NCBI RefSeq assembly: GCF_014207355.1
Contig: NZ_JACHEF010000003.1
Coordinates: 347,763 to 411,762 of the forward strand
Origin: Mesorhizobium sangaii
Lineage (GTDB): Bacteria > Pseudomonadota > Alphaproteobacteria > Rhizobiales > Rhizobiaceae
DNA length: 64,000 nt
Direction of reading: 5' to 3'
Under the pieces are notes generated by a model. The model worked only from the letters and a program-made list of their open reading frames with translations. It was not told the origin of the DNA and did not search any database. Position numbers and translations under genes: made by a program. Shown in pieces: positions 53,864 through 61,651 of this stretch (positions within the stretch are counted from its first letter, which is position 1; each line of letters begins with the position of its first letter).

Positions 53864-55021
53864 CTATTCAAAGATGCCGTAGCCAGGCACGGCGTATTTG
53901 TGCACGCCGTCCATGTTGAGCTCGACACCGATGCCGGGCGTGTCGGGTATGACGATGTGGCCATCCTCGACGATCGACTTGGCGCCACCGGGCAGGCGCA
54001 CATAGCTATCCCACGCTTCCCGCTCTTCGAGGGCATGCCACTCCAGCACAAGGAAGTTCGCAACGCTCGCGCACACATGGCATGTCGCCATCGTGCCCAG
54101 CGGTGTCGACACAAGATGCGGTGCGAATGGCACATAGTACATTTCAGCGAGGTTCGCGATCTTGCGGCTTTCGGCAAGGCCGCCGCATTTCGGCACGTCG
54201 GGCATGATGACGTCGGCGCCGTAATTCTGGAACAGCTCCCGGAAACCCCAGCGCAGGTAGAGATTTTCGCCGACGCAGATTGGCGTCTTGGTTCGCATGC
54301 GAATCTGTTTCAGGGCCTCGACGTTCTCAGCCGGAATAGGCTCTTCCAGCCACAGAAGGTTGAACCGCTCCATCTCCGACGCTATGCGGCTGGCGCTGAG
54401 TACGTCATAGCGCGCGTGCAGGTCGATGCAGAGATCGACGTCAGGACCGATCGCGTCGCGCACCGCCGCGACGCGCTCGACCATGGAGCGGAGCTCCGCG
54501 CCGTTGATGGTGTGGTTCACCGCATCGAACTTTGCCGGATGGCGCATGTTGTCGATGTCGAATTTCACCGCCGTGAAGCCCTCGGCCACCATGCGGCGGG
54601 CGCGCGTCGCGCATCCCTGCGACGATCCCGCTTCGTCATCGCCGTCGCCGCAATCGGCATAAAGCCTTATCCGGTCGCGGAACTTGCCGCCGAACATGCG
54701 ATAGAGCGGCTGCCCCGCCGCCTTCGCCGCCACGTCCCACAGCGCCATTTCAAGCCCGGTTAGCGCGATGAGAAAGACGCCGGCCTGCGCACCGGAAAAG
54801 ACATGGTCGCGACGGATCTTGTCCCAGCAATATTCGACGTTGCGGGGATCCTGGCCAATGAGTTCCGACTTCAATTCCGAAATAAGTCCGACGATCGCGG
54901 CCGCGCCCGCGTCGGGATTTGCCTCGCCATAGCCGGAGATACCGGCGTCGGTATCGATACGGATCAGGGTCGCCTTGCCGTGATAGGCGACGACCGCCGT
55001 CTTGATGTCCACGATCTTCAT
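53864..55021 (-). CDS. Enolase-superfamily dehydratase-like protein (ES6)
   Basis: A 385-residue member with a DgoD-type active site: D200 and H202 in CIDLHARYD, E226 in LEEP, E252 in VGEN, and H302 in FAPHLVSTPLG. It should dehydrate a sugar acid. It is divergent from the aldo/keto reductase, and each of the two genes has the same operator sequence in front of it. The ATG has GGAGG upstream. Together with the following SDR it makes a small operon. Confidence 0.85.
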   Translation of the reverse strand: MKIVDIKTAVVAYHGKATLIRIDTDAGISGYGEANPDAGAAAIVGLISELKSELIGQDPRNVEYCWDKIRRDHVFSGAQAGVFLIALTGLEMALWDVAAKAAGQPLYRMFGGKFRDRIRLYADCGDGDDEAGSSQGCATRARRMVAEGFTAVKFDIDNMRHPAKFDAVNHTINGAELRSMVERVAAVRDAIGPDVDLCIDLHARYDVLSASRIASEMERFNLLWLEEPIPAENVEALKQIRMRTKTPICVGENLYLRWGFRELFQNYGADVIMPDVPKCGGLAESRKIANLAEMYYVPFAPHLVSTPLGTMATCHVCASVANFLVLEWHALEEREAWDSYVRLPGGAKSIVEDGHIVIPDTPGIGVELNMDGVHKYAVPGYGIFE

Positions 55022-55082
55022 CGAAGCTCCTCCCGAGGTGGCTCACCCATACCTGTGCACTCACCTTGCGGGTAGGCCTCAA

Positions 55083-55103
55083 CTTGTCCGATGAGCATAT
55101 AAG
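55083..55103. promoter_or_regulatory. Operator copy 1, upstream of ES6
   Basis: CTTGTCCGATGAG followed by CATATAAG. The same pattern, CTTGTC-N-GA(C/T)(A/G)AGC(A/T)TATA, occurs at 55247 and 57201, and the core is a near palindrome of the GntR type (TTGTC-N-GACAA). This copy is 62 bases before ES6. Confidence 0.7.
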
Positions 55104-55246
55104 AAGAGAAGATGAAACGTAAACCCCCTTTTCCGACCGTTTTGCCGAATGTGTTTTTGGCAGTTGCGCCGGCGCAGGACGGTTTACCGGCCCGGATGGT
55201 GGAAATTTCTATCTCCGATCAAAAATAAGGAGCACGTCACGATTGA

Positions 55247-55267
55247 CTTGTCAGACGAGCATATAAG
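55247..55267. promoter_or_regulatory. Operator copy 2, upstream of aldo/keto reductase
   Basis: CTTGTCAGACGAG followed by CATATAAG, the second copy of the motif, 66 bases before the reductase start. It has the closest core to the GntR pattern TTGTC-N-GAC. Same orientation as the other copies. Confidence 0.7.
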
Positions 55268-55333
55268 TCTATAAATATAGTGACAAACTGGGCGACGTGC
55301 CAAGACGGGCATGCCGCCGATCAGGAGGAACAA

Positions 55334-56320
55334 ATGCAACAGCGACAGTTAGGATCGTCGTCGGTCAAGGTATCCAAGATTGGCCTGGGTACCTGGGGTA
55401 TGTCGGGCGCGTTCTGGGGCGCGGCCAATGACAAGGAATCGATACGGGTGATTCAACGCGCCATGGAACTCGGCATTACCTTGATCGACACGGCCGAAGC
55501 CTATGGGCATGGCCATGCCGAGCAGGTTGTCGGCAAGGCGCTCGCCGGCAACCGGGAAAAAGCGGTGATCGCGACCAAGGTTGCCCCGAACCATCTCGAA
55601 CCCGCGGCGCTCGAGGCGGCGCTCGACGGCTCGCTGAGACGGATGCAGACGGACTATGTGGACATCTATTTCGTCCACTGGCCGAACGCGGACTTCCCGA
55701 TTGGCCCGACCATAGAAATGATGGAACAGCTGCGGTCATCCGGGCGGATCAAGGCGGTCGGCGTTTCCAATTTCAGCACTGCTGATATGAACAGCGCACG
55801 CCAGTATGGCGTCATCGACGTGCTCCAGCCTCCCTACAACATGCTGTGGCGCGAGGTTGAGGCGGAAACGCTGCCCTATTGCCGCAAGCACAATATCGGC
55901 GTCATGCCCTACAGTGGTCTTGCCCAGGGGCTGCTTACCGGCCTGCTCTCGCCGGATACCAAGTTCGTCGAGGGAGACGAGCGGCGCACCACCGTGCTGT
56001 TCCAGCCGGGCACCTACGAGCGAGCCGTCGCCGCTGTCGAAGCCCTCAAGCCGATTGCGGCCAGTTACGGCAAGACGGTGCCACAGCTTGCGATCCAGTG
56101 GCTTACCAGCAGGCCAGGCGTGAGTTCGCCGCTGGTCGGCGCGCGTACTGTCAGGGAATTGGAGGAAAACATCGAGAGCGTAGGCTGGACGATTTCCGAC
56201 GCGGACGTCGCCGCCATTGACAAGCATACCGCGCCTATCTGGGCGGAAATCAAGGACAAGGGCGATATGTTTGGTTTTCGCGCCCGGCAGCGCCAGGAGC
56301 GGGAAGCGAAAAGGGCTTAA
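55334..56320 (+). CDS. Aldo/keto reductase
   Basis: A 328-residue AKR. The catalytic tetrad is visible: D and Y in LIDTAEAYGHGHAEQVVG, K in AVIATKVAPNH and H in IYFVHWPNADFP; the NADPH loop ends in SSPLVGARTVRELEENI. The ATG at 55334 has AGGAGG upstream. It lies divergent from ES6 with two shared operators, so it likely works with that pathway, for example on an aldehyde or keto sugar acid. Confidence 0.87.
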   Translation: MQQRQLGSSSVKVSKIGLGTWGMSGAFWGAANDKESIRVIQRAMELGITLIDTAEAYGHGHAEQVVGKALAGNREKAVIATKVAPNHLEPAALEAALDGSLRRMQTDYVDIYFVHWPNADFPIGPTIEMMEQLRSSGRIKAVGVSNFSTADMNSARQYGVIDVLQPPYNMLWREVEAETLPYCRKHNIGVMPYSGLAQGLLTGLLSPDTKFVEGDERRTTVLFQPGTYERAVAAVEALKPIAASYGKTVPQLAIQWLTSRPGVSSPLVGARTVRELEENIESVGWTISDADVAAIDKHTAPIWAEIKDKGDMFGFRARQRQEREAKRA

Positions 56321-56337
56321 AGCGCGCCGCGTTGAAA

Positions 56338-56411
56338 GGATTCAGGCGATGCGCTTTTGCATGTCGTTGCCCCAAGACCGGGGCCAGTTCTAGGCGACAT
56401 GCATTGAATCC
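56338..56411. repeat. Nested palindromic intergenic element
   Basis: Three nested arm pairs: GGATTCA (56338-56344) with TGAATCC (56405-56411), GCATGTCG (56359-56366) with CGACATGC (56395-56402), and CCCC (56370-56373) with GGGG (56380-56383). It sits 17 bases after the reductase stop. Elements of this shape are dispersed through Mesorhizobium genomes as I recall them, so this is probably one copy; it could also end transcription or stabilise mRNA. Confidence 0.65.
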
Positions 56412-56486
56412 GGCCGTGTCCTCCCAACACGCCACGGCGCGGCCAGTGCGTTTGCTGGCCGCGCCGCACCAGGGATGGTCAAACGG

Positions 56487-57191
56487 CTAATCCTTATACG
56501 GTAACCCGACGGCGGTGGTTGCCTTCAGGTGCCGGCGCATCGCTTCTTCCGCACGTTTTGCGTCGCGCGCAACGAGTGCCTCATAGATTGCCCTGTGATC
56601 TTCCGTCGCGAAGGTCAGGGCATGAGGCATCTGATTGCTGACGCGCCGGCTCGCCGCCTGCCACCATCGCGACGAGTACATGAAGCGGTCGAGGATCCTG
56701 TTTTGGGTAGACCGGCAAATCTCCATGTGGAAGTCGAGGTCTAGCTTCAGATAGGCATCCGGATTGTCCTCGGTCGCGGACATGGCGGCCAGCAGTATGC
56801 CAAGACGCTCAAGGGTTTCCTTCGTCATGTGCTTGGCAGCGATGGCGGCGATGGCAGGTTCGATGATAATTCGCGTCGCGTGTGCTTCCGCCAGCAGTTG
56901 CCGGATCTGCTCGGGCGGCAGCCAGTCGATGAGCAATGGACTGAGATAGTCCCATTCCTCGGCCGGACGCAGCACCACGCGCCGTCCCTGTGCGATCTCG
57001 ATCATGTCGAGGGAAGCCAGAATCTTCAACGCCTCGCGTGCCACCGCGCGCGATACCCCGAATTCTTGCAGGATCTGTTGCTCCGACGGTCCTTGGCCCC
57101 CGGAAACACCGTCGGTGGCGATGCGACGCGCGAGCACGCCTGCCACCTGCTTGGGCAAAGTTTGAAGCTTGACCTCCATGGCATCCATCAT
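56487..57191 (-). CDS. GntR/FCD family transcriptional regulator (FadR branch)
   Basis: A 234-residue regulator: wHTH about residues 12-80 (ILQEFGVSRAVAREALKILA, MIEIAQGRRVVLRPAEEWDY) and FCD domain with LDLDFHMEICRSTQN and a late histidine pair in DHRAIYEAL and MRRHLK. Its own promoter carries the operator motif at 57201 that also lies before ES6 and the aldo/keto reductase, so it is the best candidate to bind all three and to repress itself. Confidence 0.88.
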   Translation of the reverse strand: MMDAMEVKLQTLPKQVAGVLARRIATDGVSGGQGPSEQQILQEFGVSRAVAREALKILASLDMIEIAQGRRVVLRPAEEWDYLSPLLIDWLPPEQIRQLLAEAHATRIIIEPAIAAIAAKHMTKETLERLGILLAAMSATEDNPDAYLKLDLDFHMEICRSTQNRILDRFMYSSRWWQAASRRVSNQMPHALTFATEDHRAIYEALVARDAKRAEEAMRRHLKATTAVGLPYKD

Positions 57192-57200
57192 TAAAATCCA

Positions 57201-57220
57201 CTTGTCTGATAAGCTTATAG
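57201..57220. promoter_or_regulatory. Operator copy 3, upstream of the GntR gene
   Basis: CTTGTCTGATAAG followed by CTTATAG, 10 bases before the GntR start. It is the third copy of the motif at 55083 and 55247, with the same orientation relative to the plus strand. Autoregulation of the GntR gene is the natural reading. Confidence 0.7.
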
Positions 57221-57680
57221 GCTGATGGCTAGATATGCAGTCAACTATCTCATAAAAATGCTCACTAGCCTATAACTCGTGCCGCGGGAAGGGAGGTTTG
57301 GACGTTGGAGATATCCAACCCCGGCGTTCGCCACCCGAGATGAGGATCGATATACTGTCGCTGAACGCGGCGGCCATCGTTGCTCAATCGCCCAGCGGGC
57401 TCGCAAGGGTCGCCTGGTTTCCGTGAGGAGAAACGTATGCGCGTAGCAAAGCGCGCCGGAACAAACGGAACACCGGAAGACTGACAAGAGAATGACAGAA
57501 TCTCCGCCAGAAGCCGGCGAGGGCCAAAGGCCCACTGCAGGGCAAAGGTGGTGTCTGCACGGGAGTGATCCAGACAGTCTCCTGGCGGGAGGAGCAAGCC
57601 GCCGCGGACTTTGACGGGAATGCTGAACGTCGTCGCTCGACCCAAAGGGCCGACCAATCATGACCAAGGAGGAAATTGTG
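57221..57680 (+). other. 460-base leader before the second CUT1 operon
   Basis: No full gene. A short frame at 57437-57484 (MRVAKRAGTNGTPED) follows a good ribosome site (GAGGAG) and could be a leader peptide, though chance is likely. Small hairpins such as GGGCC-AAA-GGCCC (about 57534-57546) are present. The ribosome site AAGGAGG of the binding-protein gene lies at the end. The length suggests regulation in the untranslated leader. Confidence 0.35.
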
Positions 57681-58961
57681 ATGTCCGGAAACTTATCGAG
57701 ACGCAAATTCCTGGCGGCTGGCGCCACGGTGGCGGCAGGCTCGCTCGCGGCGCCATGGATCGCCAGGGCGCAGGCAAACGAGATTACGGCGCTGCTGATC
57801 ACGGGCGGCCCGCTCTATCCCAAATATTGGGAGAAGATAGTCCAGGATTTCACGGCGAAGACCGGCATCAAGGTACGCTATGATCTGCTGGAATTCACGC
57901 CACTGACATCGAAGGTCGTCACGTTGAGCGCCGCGCGATCGAGCCAATATGACGTCTACAGCACCCACACGGCGCAGATTGACTCTTACTTCAGCCATTT
58001 TGCGCCGCTGAACAGCTATTTCAGCGAGTCCGAATTGGCGGACTTCTATCCGGTCGCGGTCAAATATCTGCGCGATCCCAAAAACGGCAATCTGGCGGCC
58101 ATTCCGCGCAACATGGATGCGCGCGTTCAATATTACCGCAGCGACATCTATCAGGAGAAAGGCCTTAAGCCGGCCGAGACCTGGGAAGAACTCGTCGACG
58201 TCGGCCTGAAACTCACTGGCAATGGCCACTACGGGTTGGTTGTCCCGGGACAGGGCGATCCGGCCCAGCGCACCTTCAGCGATCTGCTGTGGCAGGCCGG
58301 TGGGGATTGGGTCGATCAGGCCAACAAGCCGGCCTTCAATTCCGAAGCCGGTATCAAGGCCCTCACATTCTACCGCGACCTCGTCCAGAAGCACAAAATC
58401 GTTCCGCCGGATGCGGTCGGCTATCAGTGGAACGAGAATTCGACCGAATTCTCGTCTGGAACGGTCTACGCCAATTTTGATTGGCCGGGCGCTTTTGCCA
58501 CTCTCTCCAATCCAGATACCTCCCGCGTTGTCGGCAAGTGGTCGACCGCGCCCTATGTGCGGGACAAAGCGTCAATCTCCTGCGCCATCTCGCACGCCAT
58601 GGCCCTCAACGGCCAATCGGGCCGCAAGGATCCCGCCGTCGAATTCATCAAGTTTACGGTCGGCCCCGAGGCGCAGCGCCTGCAGTTCGACCAGTTCACA
58701 AACTTCCCCAGCAGCCAGGCGATCGCCAAGGAGGTGATCGCGGCGGCGAAAGGCCCGCAAGCCACATGGCTGCAGCAGCTCGAGACGACGATCGCGAACG
58801 GCAAGGAATGGCCCAAGCTGCCTGGCTTCTCGAAAGTCTGCACCCTGATGTTCTCCGCCATCGAACAGGCGCTCACCGACCAGGTTTCGCCAAGCGATTC
58901 GCTCAATCAAGCGGCAGTGGAAGCGGAAGACACCATGCGTCGGGCCGGAGCCTACGACTGA
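57681..58961 (+). CDS. Extracellular sugar-binding protein (CUT1), Tat-exported
   Basis: A 426-residue family 1 solute-binding protein. The N-terminus has a twin-arginine signal (SRRKFLAAGA, about residues 6-15) ending near ARAQA. The start at 57681 is chosen because AAGGAGG lies just upstream, inside an alternative longer frame. Segments such as YSTHTAQIDSYFSHFAPLN and RVQYYRSDIYQEKGLKPAET are typical of sugar binders. It leads the plus-strand operon binding protein, two permeases, RraA-like aldolase, ATPase. Confidence 0.9.
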   Translation: MSGNLSRRKFLAAGATVAAGSLAAPWIARAQANEITALLITGGPLYPKYWEKIVQDFTAKTGIKVRYDLLEFTPLTSKVVTLSAARSSQYDVYSTHTAQIDSYFSHFAPLNSYFSESELADFYPVAVKYLRDPKNGNLAAIPRNMDARVQYYRSDIYQEKGLKPAETWEELVDVGLKLTGNGHYGLVVPGQGDPAQRTFSDLLWQAGGDWVDQANKPAFNSEAGIKALTFYRDLVQKHKIVPPDAVGYQWNENSTEFSSGTVYANFDWPGAFATLSNPDTSRVVGKWSTAPYVRDKASISCAISHAMALNGQSGRKDPAVEFIKFTVGPEAQRLQFDQFTNFPSSQAIAKEVIAAAKGPQATWLQQLETTIANGKEWPKLPGFSKVCTLMFSAIEQALTDQVSPSDSLNQAAVEAEDTMRRAGAYD

Positions 58962-58963
58962 GG

Positions 58964-59887
58964 ATGTCGTCCATCCCGCAGAACCGGGTGTCGGGGCGTC
59001 GGCGCCGTTCGCCGCTGCCCTACACCTGGCAGAAGGGGTACCTTCTGGCCGGCCCGGCATTCGTCGTCATGCTCGCCATCTTCGTCTATCCCCTGGGGTA
59101 CTCGTTTCTCATGAGTTTCTTCCGGTGGGATCTGAGCGGCTCCGCGCCGTTCATCGGGACAGGAAACTACACAGACGAGCTGTTTGGCCGCCAGTTCAAC
59201 CAGGCCCTTCGAAACCAGATCATCTTCAGCGTCGTCTCCATTACGGTCGAGGTGGTGGCCGGAATGGCGATCGCTGTGCTGGTCAACGGAGAATTGCGCG
59301 GCATGCGGCTCGCCCGCACGCTGCTGTTGGTGCCACCAATGATCGCTCCCGCCGTCGTCGGCCTCAATTTTCGGTGGCTTTTCAATACGCAATACGGTCT
59401 TGTTGATGCGTTGCTGCGCATGTTCAACCTGCCCAACATTCCCTGGCTCAGTGACCCGACCTGGGCTCTGGTCTCGGTCATTATCGCCGATGTCTGGCAG
59501 AACACGCCGCTGATGGTGCTGCTGTTCCTGGCCGGCCTGCAATCCTTGCCACAGGAGCCCCTCGAAGCCGCGACGGTGGACGGCGCGGGCCCTTGGCAGC
59601 GCTTCTGGCACATTGTTCTGCCGTTGATGCGTCCGGTCATCATGATCGCGCTGATGCTGCGTATCATAGACACGTTCCGGACCTTCGACGTCGTCTGGCT
59701 GATGACGCAGGGCGGGCCGGGGGGCGCTTCCAACCTGCTTACCGTCTATGCCTACCTGCTGGCATTCCAGGCGGTGGATTTCGGACACGCGGCGGCGGTT
59801 TCCTACATTGCCCTGGGGATGTCCCTGGTCGTGCTCGGCCTGCTCTACGGAGTGCCGTGGCTGATCGCAAAGCGGAGGGCCATTTGA
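58964..59887 (+). CDS. Carbohydrate ABC transporter permease (MalF/UgpA-type)
   Basis: A 307-residue permease with six hydrophobic segments and EAA loop LEAATVDGAGPWQRFWHIVL. The ATG at 58964, two bases after the binding-protein stop, is preferred; the frame stays open upstream only in the shadow of that gene. It pairs with the next permease, whose ATG overlaps its stop (TGATG). Confidence 0.9.
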   Translation: MSSIPQNRVSGRRRRSPLPYTWQKGYLLAGPAFVVMLAIFVYPLGYSFLMSFFRWDLSGSAPFIGTGNYTDELFGRQFNQALRNQIIFSVVSITVEVVAGMAIAVLVNGELRGMRLARTLLLVPPMIAPAVVGLNFRWLFNTQYGLVDALLRMFNLPNIPWLSDPTWALVSVIIADVWQNTPLMVLLFLAGLQSLPQEPLEAATVDGAGPWQRFWHIVLPLMRPVIMIALMLRIIDTFRTFDVVWLMTQGGPGGASNLLTVYAYLLAFQAVDFGHAAAVSYIALGMSLVVLGLLYGVPWLIAKRRAI

Positions 59888-60762
59888 TGGATACCGTGGC
59901 CGTGAGCACGCATCGCAAGCCAAGACGCCGACGCCGCAGGTTCACAGCCGGCATTGCCGGACGCTACCTCGCTCTCTTCCTGACCATCGCCTTCACCATT
60001 TTTCCGTTGGTGTGGCTGTTCCTGACGTCGATCCGCAGCTCGGCCGACATCTTCTCTGTGCCGGTCCACATCATCCCCGTGACTGCGACGTTGACGCAAT
60101 ATGTGTCGGTTTTCGGCGAATACGACACCATGGATTATGTCTGGAACACCATCATCGTATCGTTCGTGACGGTCATCTTGGTCCATTTGCTGGCCATCCC
60201 CTGCGCCTATGCGCTGTCACGCTTCAGGATGCCGGGCGTCATGCTGATCTTCGGCCTGCTCTTGATCATGCGGATGATTCCGGTCATCGCACTCGCCATT
60301 CCGCTCTTCGCCGTGTTCGCGGCAATGGGCCTGCTGGACTCGATCTGGGCGCTGATCCTCGCCCATACGGCTGCCAAACTGCCTGTCGCCATCTGGCTTC
60401 TGCTGGGCTTCATCCAGGATGTCCCGAGAGAGATCGAGGAAGCTGCCCAATCGGATGGCGCCGGCACGATGCGCACGCTGGTCCAGATCGTCACGCCCCT
60501 GATTGCGCCTGGCATCGGGGCCAGCGCGGTGATCACCTTCCTTTTCACCTGGAACGATTTGCTGCTCGCACTGACCCTGACGTCGAGCAAGGCCGCGCAG
60601 ACCCTGCCGGTCGGGCTCACCAACTTCGTTTCGCAGTTCGGCATCGACTGGGGGGCCATGTCAGCTGCCGGCGTTCTCATGGTCATCCCGACCTTGGTGT
60701 TTGTCTGGTTTGCCCAAGGCCTGTTGGTCAAAGGCCTGACCACCGGTGCGGTCCGTGGCTGA
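59887..60762 (+). CDS. Carbohydrate ABC transporter permease (MalG-type)
   Basis: A 291-residue permease with a basic N-terminus (HRKPRRRRRRF), six hydrophobic segments and EAA loop IEEAAQSDGAGTMRTLVQIV. The ATG overlaps the previous stop, showing tight coupling. The family start and length fit the MalG-type subunit of CUT1 transporters. Confidence 0.9.
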   Translation: MDTVAVSTHRKPRRRRRRFTAGIAGRYLALFLTIAFTIFPLVWLFLTSIRSSADIFSVPVHIIPVTATLTQYVSVFGEYDTMDYVWNTIIVSFVTVILVHLLAIPCAYALSRFRMPGVMLIFGLLLIMRMIPVIALAIPLFAVFAAMGLLDSIWALILAHTAAKLPVAIWLLLGFIQDVPREIEEAAQSDGAGTMRTLVQIVTPLIAPGIGASAVITFLFTWNDLLLALTLTSSKAAQTLPVGLTNFVSQFGIDWGAMSAAGVLMVIPTLVFVWFAQGLLVKGLTTGAVRG

Positions 60763-60869
60763 GCGGCGGGCAAGGCAGGAATGCGCTCGATGCTTTCGAC
60801 TACAGTTGGTTAGGCAAGCAAGACCGGCGCGGTGGATAAAATTGGTGCTGCGCTAAGGGAGGATGACGA

Positions 60870-61625
60870 GTGGAAGCGGATCAAATACCGGTGATATCAG
60901 ACATTTCCCGGCCACCGAGGCAATTGGTCGACGCGCTTGCAGCGATCGGTTCGGCGACACTGGCCAGTGAGCTCTATCATAAGATGGGAATTCGTGATCC
61001 GCACATCCGGGGTCCTCGGCCGTTGAGGCCCGGCCGCACGGCGGTAGGCCCGGCTCTCACGCTCCAATGCATGCCGAAGCGCGAAGATCTCTACAACGAA
61101 ACAGAGTATGAGGACCCGGAGCGACAGCTCCATCGTCACGTTCTCTACCCCACGCAGCCAGGCGACATGGTGGTCGTCGATGCGCGCGGCGATCTGGGTA
61201 GCGGCATCTTCGGCGAGATGATGCTCACCTATTTCGCTGGCCGCGGCGGGGCCGGGGTGGTCGTCGACGGCTGCATCCGCGATTCTGCCCAGGCCGCGGC
61301 CCTGGACATCGGCATCTGGGTGAGGGGGACGACGCCGAATTTCCACGCCCAGACCAACATTGTTCCCTTCGCCGTCAACGTCCCCATCGCCTGCTCGAAT
61401 GTGCTCGTCATCCCCGGTGACATCATAGTGGCTGACGACGACGGCGTGGTCGTCGTGCCGATCGCGCTTGCGCCCAAGCTGGTCGCGCTCGCCGGCGAGC
61501 ATATCGAGTGGGAAGAATTTACCCGCGCGCGCTTGGCCGAAGGAGGGGATTTGCGAAAATACTACCCGTTGAGCCCAGAGGGCGAGACCGAATACCGCGC
61601 ATGGCGGCACGCTCAGCGAAAATGA
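60870..61625 (+). CDS. RraA/HMG-aldolase family protein (copy 2)
   Basis: A 251-residue paralogue of the protein encoded at 30765, alignable end to end (e.g. RQLHRHVLYPTQPGDMVVVD against TQLHRHVLYHAQEGDVVVVD). The catalytic R137-D138 (VVDGCIRD) is kept, but the motif aspartate is a glutamate here (E116, 21 before R137). A GTG start after GGGAGGATGACGA is used. It lies inside a CUT1 transporter operon, before the ATPase gene, again coupling uptake to a possible pyruvate aldolase. Confidence 0.82.
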   Translation: MEADQIPVISDISRPPRQLVDALAAIGSATLASELYHKMGIRDPHIRGPRPLRPGRTAVGPALTLQCMPKREDLYNETEYEDPERQLHRHVLYPTQPGDMVVVDARGDLGSGIFGEMMLTYFAGRGGAGVVVDGCIRDSAQAAALDIGIWVRGTTPNFHAQTNIVPFAVNVPIACSNVLVIPGDIIVADDDGVVVVPIALAPKLVALAGEHIEWEEFTRARLAEGGDLRKYYPLSPEGETEYRAWRHAQRK

Positions 61626-61651
61626 GCAGGGCCTGCACGGGAGGAAAATAG

